From positions 1 through 64,000 of the forward strand of contig JBKPRD010000059.1 in NCBI GenBank assembly GCA_046734415.1: a stretch of 64,000 nt of DNA, read 5' to 3'. Shown here in pieces: positions 48,261-57,041 of this stretch (position 1 is its first letter; every line of letters begins with the position of its first letter). The position numbers and the translations under genes were made by a program. The stretch comes from DATBLE01 sp046734415. GTDB lineage: Bacteria; Actinomycetota; Thermoleophilia; Gaiellales; Gaiellaceae. The notes under the pieces were generated by a model. The model had not been told where the DNA came from and searched no databases. It worked only from the letters and a program-made list of their open reading frames with translations.

Positions 48261-48710
48261 GTGTCCGGCGGCACTGCACTCGCGGTCGTGATGTCCGTGT
48301 CGGCGGGGTTCGCGGGGTCGGTGCAGGCCGCCGTCCTCGGCCGGCTCGGCGACCGGGTCGGGACGGTCGAGGCCGTCGGATTCTCGACGCTGGTCGCCGG
48401 AGCGACCGGGATCCTCGCACTGCTCGTCGCCCGTCGCAGCCTGCGCGGCGTCGAGCACTCGCTGCACCAGCCGCTGTGGATGTGGCTCGGCGGGATCCTC
48501 AGCGCGTTCATCGTCCTGTCGATCACCTTCGCCGCGCCGAAGATCGGCGTCGCGGCGGCGATCGGCCTCGTCATCACCGGCAACCTCGTCGTCGCCGCCG
48601 CGATCGACCGGTTCGGCTGGTTCGGGGTGACTCCGATCGCGCTCGAGTGGACGCGGGTAGTCGGGATCCTGCTGCTCGCGGGCGGCGCGGCGCTCGTGCT
48701 CAGGCGCTAG
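48261..48710 (+). CDS. DMT superfamily transporter, YdcZ family
   Basis: 149 residues from GTG, with four to five hydrophobic helices, the size of YdcZ (PF04657) proteins. Characteristic segments are AGFAGSVQAAVLGRLGDRVGTVEAVGFSTLVAG and WMWLGGILSAFIVLSITFAAPKIG. These half-size drug/metabolite transporters probably work as dimers; substrates are unknown. Its end overlaps the convergent leuB by 11 bp. Confidence 0.87.
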   Translation: MSGGTALAVVMSVSAGFAGSVQAAVLGRLGDRVGTVEAVGFSTLVAGATGILALLVARRSLRGVEHSLHQPLWMWLGGILSAFIVLSITFAAPKIGVAAAIGLVITGNLVVAAAIDRFGWFGVTPIALEWTRVVGILLLAGGAALVLRR

Positions 48711-49698
48711 GCGCCGCCGGCTCCGCCACGCGGGCGAGCACCGCCGCTTCGAACTCGGCCGTCGTCGCGGTGCCGCCGAGATCCCGCGTCGGCGTCGCCG
48801 CGAGCGCCTCGTCGACCGCCGACTCCAGGACCCGGGCCTCGTCCGGCCGCCGGAGCGCGTGCTGGAGCATGAGCGCGACCGAGCGGAGCGTCGCCGCGGG
48901 GTTCGCGATCCCGCGCCCGGCGATATCGGGCGCGGAGCCGTGCACCGGTTCGAAGATCCCCGGGCCGTCGTCGCCGAGGCTGGCGGAGGCGGCAAGCCCG
49001 AGCCCGCCCGTGACCGCGGCGGCGACGTCGGAGAGGATGTCGCCGAAGGTGTTCTCCATCACGAGCACGTCGAACTGCTCGGGGGCGAGCACGATCTGCA
49101 TCGCGGCGTTGTCGACGAGCATGTGCTCGAGCGCGACCTCGGCGTACTCGGGCGCCAGCCCGGCGACCACCCGACGCCAGAGGCGCGAGGTGTCGAGCAC
49201 GTTCGCCTTGTCCACCGACGTCAGGCGGCCGCTCCGCTCGCGCGCGAGCGCGAGGCCGCGCCGTGCGATCCGTTCGACCTGGTTCGGGTGGTACTCGCAC
49301 GTGTCGAAGACGGTTCCGTCGGGCCGCTTGCCGCGCGCGCCGTAGTAGAGCCCGCCTACCAGCTCCCGGACGATCACGAAGTCGATCATCCCCTTCCGCG
49401 CGGGCCGGAGGTTCGCGTAGACGTCGAGCTCGCTGCGCAGGCGAATCAGCCCCTGCTCGGGGCGGACGTCGGCAGCGTCGTACTCGGGGAGGCCAACGGC
49501 GCCGATCAGCACCGCGTCGGCCGCCTTGCATGCGGCGATCGTCTCCGTGGGGAGCGGGTCGCCGGTCGCCTTGATCGCAGCACCGCCGAACAGGTGCTCC
49601 TCGAGGTCGACCTCCGGGACGAGCGCACGAAGTACGGTCTGCCCGACGCCGACCACCTCGGGGCCGATCCCGTCGCCCGGTAGGCAGGCGACCCTCAC
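48700..49698 (-). CDS. leuB: 3-isopropylmalate dehydrogenase
   Basis: 332 residues. NAD-dependent beta-decarboxylating dehydrogenase with the signature MENTFGDILSDVAAAVTGGLGLAASASLG and substrate motif LRSELDVYANLRPAR; VFDTCEYH and EPVHGSAPDIAG are also typical of LeuB/TtuC-like enzymes. It catalyses the third step of leucine synthesis. No leuA, leuC or leuD is adjacent, so a related substrate (tartrate or 3-methylmalate) is possible. It ends a tightly packed minus-strand series that begins with the purine transporter. Confidence 0.88.
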   Translation of the reverse strand: MRVACLPGDGIGPEVVGVGQTVLRALVPEVDLEEHLFGGAAIKATGDPLPTETIAACKAADAVLIGAVGLPEYDAADVRPEQGLIRLRSELDVYANLRPARKGMIDFVIVRELVGGLYYGARGKRPDGTVFDTCEYHPNQVERIARRGLALARERSGRLTSVDKANVLDTSRLWRRVVAGLAPEYAEVALEHMLVDNAAMQIVLAPEQFDVLVMENTFGDILSDVAAAVTGGLGLAASASLGDDGPGIFEPVHGSAPDIAGRGIANPAATLRSVALMLQHALRRPDEARVLESAVDEALAATPTRDLGGTATTAEFEAAVLARVAEPAAPSA

Positions 49699-49704
49699 GA
49701 GGGC

Positions 49705-50193
49705 TCAGCCGACGGGATCGTTCTGGGGCAGGCGCAGATAGTCCGAACGATAGAAGAGCAGCGGAGACACCTCGTCGTCGACACGCGCCTGCAGCACCTC
49801 GCCGATCGCGATCACGTGGTCGCCGCGCTCGACCTCCGACTCGAGGCCGCAGACGAGGAAGCCGAGGCAGCCGTCGATCACCGGCGTCCCGAGCACCGAC
49901 CGATGCCGCGTGGCCGCGAACTTCTCCTCCTGGCTCCGCTTGGTCGCGAAGATCCTCGCGACCTCCTCCTGGCCCTCCGCGAGCACGTTGATGCAGAAGC
50001 GCTCCGAGTCGCGCACGGCGCCGAGCGTGCGTGAGCTCAGGTCGAAGCAGACGAGCACGAGTGGCGGGTCGAGCGAGAGCGAGCTCAGGGCGTTCGCGGT
50101 CGCGCCCGCCGGCCCCTCCTCCCCCTCCGCGGAGACGACGCTCACCCCCGTCGCCCAGAAGCTCATCACGCGGCGGAAGTCGGGCGCGTCCAC
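49705..50193 (-). CDS. Flavin reductase-like domain protein
   Basis: 162 residues of the FMN-binding split-barrel fold (PF01613): MSFWATGVSVVSA, GATANALSSLSLDPPLVLVCF, RFCINVLAEGQEEVARIF and the C-terminal HVIAIGEVLQARV, LLFYRSDYLRL. Such proteins supply reduced FMN or FAD to two-component monooxygenases. No base separates its start from the RibBA-like stop, and leuB starts six bases after. It may work with xanthine dehydrogenase-island genes or with the LLM enzyme elsewhere; no partner is proven. Confidence 0.9.
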   Translation of the reverse strand: MDAPDFRRVMSFWATGVSVVSAEGEEGPAGATANALSSLSLDPPLVLVCFDLSSRTLGAVRDSERFCINVLAEGQEEVARIFATKRSQEEKFAATRHRSVLGTPVIDGCLGFLVCGLESEVERGDHVIAIGEVLQARVDDEVSPLLFYRSDYLRLPQNDPVG

Positions 50194-51288
50194 CTAGGCG
50201 CCGGACCCGATCGGCACCTGCTCGGTGATCCGGAGACCGAACCCCTCGAGGCCGGTGATCGCCTTCGGGTTGTTCGTCAGGATCCGGATCGTCGTCAGCC
50301 CGAGCTCGGAGAGGATCTGCGCGCCGATCCCGAACTCCTCCATCGGCATGTGGTCCGGCTCGTGCCGGCTCAGGCGGCGTTCGCGGTTCTCACCGCCGAC
50401 GATATAGAGCACGACGCCGCGCTCCTCGGCGGCGATCGCCTCCAGGGAGCGGTCGAGATCCTCGCCGCACCGGCAGGTGCTCGCGTGGAACACGTCTCCG
50501 CTCAGGCACTCGCGATGGACACGAACGAGCACGTTCGGCGCCCCCTGGACGTCGCCCTTGACGAGCGCGAGGTGGTGCGCGCCGGTGATCTGGTCCCTGA
50601 ACGCGACGCCCTGGAACTCGCCGAGCGTCGTCGGCAGCTGCACGCTCGTCACCCGCTCGATGATCTTCTCGATCCCGCGGCGGTAGGCGATCACGTCCGC
50701 GACGGCCACGAGCGGCAGCGAGTGCTGCCCGCAGAAGCGCTCGAGCTCGCGACCGGTTGTAACCGTCCCGTCCTCGTCGATGACGATCGCCATCGCCGCC
50801 GCGGGGGCGCAGCCGGCGAGACGCGCCAGGTCGACCGCCGCCTCCGTCCGCGCTGCGCGCTGGAGCACTCCGCCGGGGCGCGCCCGGAGCGGCGAGACCG
50901 TGCCCGGCCGGGTGAAGTCGCGCGCCTCGAGCGCGGGGTCGGTCGCCGCGCGGATCGTGCGCGACCGGTCCCCGGCGGAGGCGCCGGCGCCGGTGACGCC
51001 GCGAAGCGTGATCGACAGCGTGGGCTGCCAGTCGTCGCCGTCGGAGACGAGCGGCTCGAGGCGGAGCTCGTCGCACCGCTCGTCCGAGAGCGCCAACCAG
51101 ACCATCCCGTGCGCGTGGCGCGACATGAAGTTCACGGCTTCGGGTGTCGCGTGCTGAGCCGCGATCGTCAGGTTGCCCTCGAAGCCCTCGCCGCGAGCCT
51201 CACAGATGACCACGAAGCGGCCGGCGTTCAGCTCGGTCGCGCCGCGCTGCGCAGCCTCGAGATCGACCTCCGCGAACGGGACTTCCAT
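50194..51288 (-). CDS. RibBA-like protein with degenerate DHBP synthase and GTP cyclohydrolase II domains
   Basis: 364 residues with the normal two-domain order of RibBA. The DHBP synthase half keeps ATPEAVNFMSRHAHGMV and RPGTVSPLRARPGGVLQR, but the acidic DDEDRENEGD loop is EARGEGFEGN and the GHTEA metal histidine is Arg (ARTEAAVDLARLAG). The GTP cyclohydrolase II half keeps the three zinc cysteines (ECLSGDVFHASTCRCG) and LTNNPKAITGLEGFGL, but EGRGIGL is ENRERRLS and the catalytic D-x-R region before GIGAQIL reads MPMEEF, losing the Arg. It is unlikely to make riboflavin precursors the usual way. It starts 21 bp after the xanthine dehydrogenase operon ends and abuts a flavin reductase gene. 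Confidence 0.82.
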   Translation of the reverse strand: MEVPFAEVDLEAAQRGATELNAGRFVVICEARGEGFEGNLTIAAQHATPEAVNFMSRHAHGMVWLALSDERCDELRLEPLVSDGDDWQPTLSITLRGVTGAGASAGDRSRTIRAATDPALEARDFTRPGTVSPLRARPGGVLQRAARTEAAVDLARLAGCAPAAAMAIVIDEDGTVTTGRELERFCGQHSLPLVAVADVIAYRRGIEKIIERVTSVQLPTTLGEFQGVAFRDQITGAHHLALVKGDVQGAPNVLVRVHRECLSGDVFHASTCRCGEDLDRSLEAIAAEERGVVLYIVGGENRERRLSRHEPDHMPMEEFGIGAQILSELGLTTIRILTNNPKAITGLEGFGLRITEQVPIGSGA

Positions 51289-51309
51289 GCCGGCCAGGAT
51301 ACGCCGCGG

Positions 51310-53583
51310 CTAGAGGCCGACGATGTCGTCAGGGCGCACAGGGACGCGGTTGAGCTCCCCGCCGGTCGCATCCCGGAGCGCGGAGACGATTGCGGCGGTC
51401 GAGACGACGGTCGGCGGCTCGCCGACGCCCTTGACGCCGTAGGGCGCGTCCGGCTCCGGATCCTCGATCAGCTCGGAGACGACCGGCGGCATGTCGAGCG
51501 CGGTCGGGATCAGGTAGTCGGTGAAGCTCGCGTTCGTGATCAGGCCGTCGCGCGTCTGGATCTCCTCCATCAGCGCGAGCCCGAGCCCCTGGGCGGCGCC
51601 GCCTTCGATCTGGCCCTCGACCGCCTGCGGGTTGATCGCCTTGCCGACGTCCTGAGCGGTGCCTATCCAGACAATACGAGTCAGTCCGAGCTCGACGTCC
51701 ACCTCGGCGACGACGCGCATCGCGGCGACCGCGAGGGCGACGTGCGAGCGCTCGCCGGTCGTCTGGCCGGTTTCCGGGTCGAGCGGCGACGTGCGCGGGT
51801 GATGGTAGACGCGTTCGACGTCGACCTCGTCCGCGCCGGTCCGCTCGCGCTCCTCGAGCGCGGCGCGGCAGGCGAGCTGGACGGCGCCGGCGGCCATGTA
51901 CGTGAGCCGCGATGCCGAGGACGAGCCGGACGAGTCGACCCGTGCGGTGCCGGCGGGCGCGAGCGCGACGTCGTCGAGCCCCAGCTCCGTGCGCGCGACC
52001 TGGACGATCACTCCTGAGACCCCCTGCCCGACCTCGGCCGCCGCGCAGTGGATCTCCGCCGAGGCGTGGCGGAGGACGATGCGGGCGGCGCAGAAGTCGT
52101 CGAAGCCCTCCGAGTAGCAGATGTTCTTGAATCCGACCGCGAAGCCCGTTCCGCGCCTGACGCCCTGGCCGTGGGTCGTGTTGCCGGCGCCGCCCGGGAG
52201 GCGGATCGGGTCGCGGGGCAGCTCCTCGGGCGGCGGCGGCTCGAGTGCGGCTGCGCGCCGGATCACCTCGGCGGTCGGCAGCGAGCCCGTGATCACCTGG
52301 CCCGTCGGGAGCGTGTCACCCGGGGCGAGCGCGTTCAGCAGCCGTAGCTCGACCGGGTCGATCCCGAGCGCGGCCGCGAGCTTGTCCATTTGCGCCTCGG
52401 CCGCGAAGCAGCTCTGGACGGCGCCGAACCCGCGCATCGCGCCACAGGGCGGGTTGTTCGTGTAGACGCTCGTCGACTCGATCAGCGCGTTCTCGACGTT
52501 GTACGGCCCGCAGGCGAACGACGCCGCGTTCGAGGTGACGGCAGTGGAGGAGGAGGCGTAGGCGCCGCCGTCGAGGAGGATGCGCAGGCGGACGCAGACG
52601 AGGCGGCCATCGCGGGTGGCGCGGTGCTCCGCCCAGATCTTTGCGGGGTGGCGATGGACGTGTCCGACGAACGACTCCTCGCGGCCGTAGACGAGCTTCA
52701 CCGGCCGCCCCGTGTGCAGCGCGAGCATCGCCCCGTGGATCTGCATCGACAGGTCCTCGCGGCCGCCGAACGCTCCGCCGACGCCACCGAGGTGGAGGCG
52801 CACCTGCTCCGGCTTCAGGCCGAGGCACGGCGCCACCTGGTCGCGGTCGACGTGCAGCCACTGCGTCGCGACGTAGATGTCGACCCCGCCCTCGCCGTCC
52901 GGAACGGCGAGCCCCGACTCCGGGCCCAGGAACGCCTGGTCCTGGATCCCGAGCTCGTAGGAGCCCTCCACGCTCAGGTCTGCCGGCGTATCGGGATCCC
53001 CGTGGCGGATGACGAGGTGCCGGACGACGTTCGGCCGAGGATCCTCGCGGTAGCCGTGGCCCATCGTCGGCCGGTCCGGATGGAGCGGCTCCTGCTCGGT
53101 CGCCCGCTCGGGGTCGACGACGAGCTCGAGCGGCTCGTACTCGACGGCCACCTTCTCGGCGGCGCGGCGAGCCTGCTCCGGGTGCTCGGCGGCGACGAGC
53201 GCGACCGGCTCCCCGTAGTAGCGCACGCGGTCGATCGCGAGCACCGGCTGGTCGGGGAACTCGAGGCCGTAGGACTTCGCGCCCGGGACGTCCGCGTGCG
53301 TGAGCACGGCGTGGACGCCCGGCATCGCAAGCGCCTCGGCAACGTCGATCGCAGTGATGCGGGCGTGCGCGTGCGGGCTGCGCACCGTGTGCCCCCAGAG
53401 CATTCCCGCCGCCGACAGGTCGCTCGCGTACTGGAACTCGCCCGTCGTCTTCGGGATCCCGTCCGCGCGCGGAACGCTCTCGCCGATGCGCCCGAGCTCG
53501 AGCTGCCGCGGCGCGGCCGTCGTCGTGACCTCGCCGCCGTGGACGCTCCGGCCGCCGGGGATGCTTCGGCGCACGATCGTCAC
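51310..53583 (-). CDS. Xanthine dehydrogenase family, molybdenum-binding subunit
   Basis: 757 residues from GTG at 53583, the usual length. The aldehyde oxidase/xanthine dehydrogenase core is evident: GGVGGAFGGREDLSM near the molybdopterin, PPCGAMRGFGAVQSCFA, AAEVGQGVSGVIVQ, and the catalytic glutamate in YGVKGVGEPPTVVS near the C-terminus. It hydroxylates purines such as hypoxanthine and xanthine to urate, using the [2Fe-2S] and FAD subunits encoded just upstream. The 100-bp gap between this gene and the iron-sulfur subunit is unusually wide for the operon and shows no ORF. Confidence 0.93.
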   Translation of the reverse strand: MTIVRRSIPGGRSVHGGEVTTTAAPRQLELGRIGESVPRADGIPKTTGEFQYASDLSAAGMLWGHTVRSPHAHARITAIDVAEALAMPGVHAVLTHADVPGAKSYGLEFPDQPVLAIDRVRYYGEPVALVAAEHPEQARRAAEKVAVEYEPLELVVDPERATEQEPLHPDRPTMGHGYREDPRPNVVRHLVIRHGDPDTPADLSVEGSYELGIQDQAFLGPESGLAVPDGEGGVDIYVATQWLHVDRDQVAPCLGLKPEQVRLHLGGVGGAFGGREDLSMQIHGAMLALHTGRPVKLVYGREESFVGHVHRHPAKIWAEHRATRDGRLVCVRLRILLDGGAYASSSTAVTSNAASFACGPYNVENALIESTSVYTNNPPCGAMRGFGAVQSCFAAEAQMDKLAAALGIDPVELRLLNALAPGDTLPTGQVITGSLPTAEVIRRAAALEPPPPEELPRDPIRLPGGAGNTTHGQGVRRGTGFAVGFKNICYSEGFDDFCAARIVLRHASAEIHCAAAEVGQGVSGVIVQVARTELGLDDVALAPAGTARVDSSGSSSASRLTYMAAGAVQLACRAALEERERTGADEVDVERVYHHPRTSPLDPETGQTTGERSHVALAVAAMRVVAEVDVELGLTRIVWIGTAQDVGKAINPQAVEGQIEGGAAQGLGLALMEEIQTRDGLITNASFTDYLIPTALDMPPVVSELIEDPEPDAPYGVKGVGEPPTVVSTAAIVSALRDATGGELNRVPVRPDDIVGL

Positions 53584-53683
53584 TCCGCCGTCACCATCCG
53601 TGAGGTTTTCAGCGCTAGGCTCGCATCGGGTGGTGGGCCGGGGTGCCCCAGAGGGAGGCGGGCCTTCGAGAGCCGGACGGAGT

Positions 53684-54142
53684 TCATGCGGCGCCTGCGG
53701 CGATCCGGACGGCGTCGAAGATCTTCTGGTAGCCGGTGCAGCGGCAGAGGTTGCCCGAGAGCGCCTCGCGGATCTCGTCCTCGCTCGGATCGGGTCGCTG
53801 CTCCAGGAGCGCGGCGGTCGCGACGACCAGGCCGGGCGTGCAGAACCCGCACTGCACGGCACCCGCCTCGACGAAGGCCTCCTGCACGCGGTGGAGCCCG
53901 TCGCCGCCGGCGAGCCCCTCCACGGTCACGACCTCGTGGCCGTCGGCCTGCGCCGCGAGCACGAGGCACGCGCAGACGAGCTTCCCATCCAGGAGCACCG
54001 AGCACGACCCGCACTCTCCCTGCTCGCACGCGTTCTTCGACCCGGAGAACCCGAGCCGCTCGCGCAGGGCATACAGCAGGCTCTCGCCCGGCCAGACGTC
54101 CGCTTCCCGCTGCTCCCCGTTGACGACGAGCTCGATCCTCAC
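53684..54142 (-). CDS. Xanthine dehydrogenase family, [2Fe-2S] subunit
   Basis: 152 residues from GTG at 54142, overlapping the FAD subunit stop. First plant-type cluster: C39, C44, C47 (NACEQGECGSCSVLL) and C59; second cluster: C98, C101 (QCGFCTPG), C133 and C135 (NLCRCTGYQ). It relays electrons from the Mo centre to FAD. Neighbouring genes encode the other two subunits. Confidence 0.95.
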   Translation of the reverse strand: MRIELVVNGEQREADVWPGESLLYALRERLGFSGSKNACEQGECGSCSVLLDGKLVCACLVLAAQADGHEVVTVEGLAGGDGLHRVQEAFVEAGAVQCGFCTPGLVVATAALLEQRPDPSEDEIREALSGNLCRCTGYQKIFDAVRIAAGAA

Positions 54143-54930
54143 GTCAACACGCGCTCCAGCGCGCGATCCGCCAGCACACGCAGCGCGTGGCGCCGATACG
54201 CCGCGGTGCCGCGCACGTCGTCGATCGGGGTCGCGGCGGCGGCCACGCGCTCCGGCAGCGAGTCCGCCTCGCCGACCGGGCACGAGACGAGGCCGACGAC
54301 CGGCCCGGCGGACCCGAACGCGGCGCGCAGCTCGCCGCGCTCGCCGTCCGCGACGACGGCCAGCGAGCAGACCGCGATCACCATCGCGTTCCGCGGCCCG
54401 ACCTTCATGAAGGTCTGCGCACCCCGCGAGGGCGCCACCCGGACCCCGGTGATCAGCTCGTCAGGCTCCGAGGCGTTCCGCTTCGGCCCGACCAGGAACT
54501 CTCCGAGCGGCAGCGTCCGAATCCCGCGAACCGATGCCAGCTCGACCTCCGCTCCCTCCACCAGCAGCGGCGGCAGCGCGTCCCCCGCCGGCGACGCCGT
54601 CCCGAGGTTGCCGCCGATCGTCCCCCGCGCGCGGATCTGCGGCGACCCGACCGTCCGGGACGCCTCCGCGAGCGCCGGCAGGGCATCCGCGACCGCGCCC
54701 TCCATCGCCTCCGCGTACGTCAGGCCGGAGCCGAGGCGCAGGCGGCCGTTCTCCCGCGACCACCCTCCGAGCTCCGGCACCTCGTTCAGGTTCAGCAGCA
54801 CCTCCGGCCGCCGACGGTCGAAGTTGAGCTCGACCATCACGTCCGTGCCGCCCTGGATCGGCACCGCATCCGGGTTGTCGGCCTTGACGCGCAGCGCGTC
54901 GTCGAGACTCCTGGGGCTGACGACCTCCAT
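54139..54930 (-). CDS. Xanthine dehydrogenase family, FAD-binding subunit
   Basis: 263 residues from ATG at 54930, overlapping the permease stop as TGATG; GTG at 54933 is an alternative. FAD_binding_5 domain with AVPIQGGTDVMVELN and the second FAD motif GTIGGNLGTASPAGD, plus a CO-dehydrogenase flavoprotein C-terminal domain. It passes electrons from the iron-sulfur clusters to NAD or another acceptor. It is directly coupled to the purine importer genes, which supports a purine rather than CO or nicotine substrate. Confidence 0.93.
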   Translation of the reverse strand: MEVVSPRSLDDALRVKADNPDAVPIQGGTDVMVELNFDRRRPEVLLNLNEVPELGGWSRENGRLRLGSGLTYAEAMEGAVADALPALAEASRTVGSPQIRARGTIGGNLGTASPAGDALPPLLVEGAEVELASVRGIRTLPLGEFLVGPKRNASEPDELITGVRVAPSRGAQTFMKVGPRNAMVIAVCSLAVVADGERGELRAAFGSAGPVVGLVSCPVGEADSLPERVAAAATPIDDVRGTAAYRRHALRVLADRALERVLT

Positions 54931-55904
54931 CACCGCTCCTCGCGGACATACGGTACGCCGAGCGCTGCGGGCGCGCCGAGCCGCCGCCGCGCGAGCCCCG
55001 TCGAGACGACCACGAGGACGAGGATCGTCATCAGGTACGGCAGCGCGTTCAGGAACTCGGGCTTGATCGTGTACCCGTGCGCCTGCAGTGCGGCCGGGAG
55101 ACCGCCCGACAGTCCGCCGAACAGGTACGCGCCGACGAGGCAGAGCTCGGGACGCCAGAACGAGAAGATCACGAGCGCGATCGCGATCCAGCCCGCACCG
55201 CCGACGAGCGAGTCACCGTCCGTCCACCCGGGCGTGATCGCGAGGCTGTAGCACGCGCCGCCGATCCCCGCGAGCGCCCCGCCGCCGAGCACGTGGGCGT
55301 ACCGGTACCGCGCCACGCTGATCCCCATCGCGTCGGCGGCACCCGGGTTCTCCCCCACGGCCCGGACGTTCAGCCCCGGCCGCGTGCGGCCGAGGTAGAA
55401 CGCGATCAGGACGACGAGCGCCCACGACACATAGACGAGCGCGTTCTGGTTGAAGAGGATCGGCCCGACGACGGGAACGTCTGCGAGGCCGAACACGTCG
55501 ATCTCGCTGAACTGGTGCTTCGCCGGTACGTCGGCGAGCCCGAGGTCGTTTCCGAGATACGAGGCCAGGCCGAGCCCGCCCGCGAAGATCGACAGCGCGA
55601 GCCCGGAGACGATCTGGCTCGCTCGCAGGGAGACGACGAGGTACGCGAAGATCGTCGACATCACGAGTCCGGCGAACGCCGCCGTCAGGACCGCGAGCAG
55701 GAGCACGAGCCACTCCGGCCCGGGCGCCCGCTGCATCCCCCAGAAGCCCATCGCGGCCCCGACGAGCATCATCCCCTCGACGCCGAGGTTCAGCACTCCG
55801 GAGCGCTCCGCGAGCAGCTCGCCGAGCGCCGCGAACAGGATCGGCGTCCCGTAGACCACCGCCTGTGCGAGCACTTCGACGACGAGGGTGTCGTTGACGC
55901 CCAT
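54930..55904 (-). CDS. ABC transporter permease, BMP-type nucleoside/purine importer (second permease)
   Basis: 324 residues with nine or so hydrophobic segments. The branched-chain amino acid/ribose permease fold is shown by FAALGELLAERSGVLNLGVEGMML, IVSGLALSIFAGGLG and RAVGENPGAADAMGISV, matching YufQ/NupQ-like subunits of nucleoside importers. Starts immediately after the other permease stop, with no gap. Together with the ATPase and BMP-family binding protein it forms a complete importer. Confidence 0.92.
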   Translation of the reverse strand: MGVNDTLVVEVLAQAVVYGTPILFAALGELLAERSGVLNLGVEGMMLVGAAMGFWGMQRAPGPEWLVLLLAVLTAAFAGLVMSTIFAYLVVSLRASQIVSGLALSIFAGGLGLASYLGNDLGLADVPAKHQFSEIDVFGLADVPVVGPILFNQNALVYVSWALVVLIAFYLGRTRPGLNVRAVGENPGAADAMGISVARYRYAHVLGGGALAGIGGACYSLAITPGWTDGDSLVGGAGWIAIALVIFSFWRPELCLVGAYLFGGLSGGLPAALQAHGYTIKPEFLNALPYLMTILVLVVVSTGLARRRLGAPAALGVPYVREER

Positions 55905-57041
55905 CTACGGCGTCGGCTCCGCGGCCGGAGCCGCCTCCACCGTGGTCGCGGCCCTGCGGCCGAACCGCACGCGGTAGCGGATCAGGAGCTCGCCGCCGAG
56001 CGCGCAGAAGAGGAGGATCCCCTGCATCACGCCGACGAGACCGGACGGGAAGTCGGCCCCCTGGAGGAAGAAGCCCGCGTTCTGGAGACCGCCCAGTAGA
56101 ACGCCGACGAGCACGACCGCGAAGGGGTTGTAGCGGCCGAGGGCGGCGACGACGATCCCGGCGTAGCCGTAGTTCGCGCCCTGGAGCCCCTGCGGGCTCG
56201 CATCGAGCACGTGCGAGAAGTCGCCGACCTGGCTGGCGCCGCCGACCCCGGCGATCCCGCCCGAGATCCCCATCACGGCGAGGATCTTCCGCCGCGTGCG
56301 CATGCCGGCGTACCGGGCGGCGCGCGCCGAGTCCCCGATCACGTTCATCTCGAAGCCGAACCGGGTCACCCGGAAGAGGACGTACAGGCCGACGGCAATT
56401 CCGACCGCCAGCAGGAAGCCGAAGGGGAGCACGAGCTTGCCCGGCGTCAGCGTCGGCCAGAACTGGCTCGGCTTTAGGGCGATCGCCTGCGGGAACGACC
56501 GCGTCTGCACCGTCGACACGTCGCGCCAAGGCGAGGCGCTGTCGAAGATCAGGTAGGTGAGGAGCAGTCCGGCGACGTAGTTGAGCATCAGCGTGGTCAG
56601 GATCTCGCTCGTCCGCCCGAACGCCTTGAGCACGCCCGCGATCAGCGCCCACAGCGCCCCGCCGGCCGCGCCGGCCACGCACATCGCGAGGATCGTGAAG
56701 ACGAGGGCGTGGTCAGGGCCGAGCCAGATCGCGATCCCCGACGCGGTGAGGGCGCCGAGGTAGAGCTGGCCCTCGGCCCCGATGTTGAAGAGCTGCATCC
56801 GGAAGGCGACCGCAGCGGCGAGGCCGGTGAAGACCAGCGGCGTGGCAAGCGTGAGCGTGTCGTTCCAGGCAGCGCTACCGTCAAAGGCGGCGGTGAAGGT
56901 CCGGCGGTAGGTCCGGATCGGGTCGTGCCCCGTGATCACGAGCACGAGGGCGATCAGCAGAAACGCGACCGCGACGGAGAAGAACGGAACGGCGAAGGTC
57001 AGCCAGCGCGGCTGCCGGAGACGGCGCTCGATCGTGATCAC
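55905..57041 (-). CDS. ABC transporter permease, BMP-type nucleoside/purine importer (first permease)
   Basis: 378 residues from GTG at 57041, overlapping the ATPase stop. About nine helices; blocks LVFTGLAAAVAFRMQLFNIGAEGQLYLGAL, TSEILTTLMLNYVAGLLL and NVIGDSARAARYAGM match YufP/NupP permeases. The long N-terminal helix and periplasmic segment (residues 40-60) are typical. It pairs with the second permease to form the membrane channel. Confidence 0.92.
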   Translation of the reverse strand: MITIERRLRQPRWLTFAVPFFSVAVAFLLIALVLVITGHDPIRTYRRTFTAAFDGSAAWNDTLTLATPLVFTGLAAAVAFRMQLFNIGAEGQLYLGALTASGIAIWLGPDHALVFTILAMCVAGAAGGALWALIAGVLKAFGRTSEILTTLMLNYVAGLLLTYLIFDSASPWRDVSTVQTRSFPQAIALKPSQFWPTLTPGKLVLPFGFLLAVGIAVGLYVLFRVTRFGFEMNVIGDSARAARYAGMRTRRKILAVMGISGGIAGVGGASQVGDFSHVLDASPQGLQGANYGYAGIVVAALGRYNPFAVVLVGVLLGGLQNAGFFLQGADFPSGLVGVMQGILLFCALGGELLIRYRVRFGRRAATTVEAAPAAEPTP

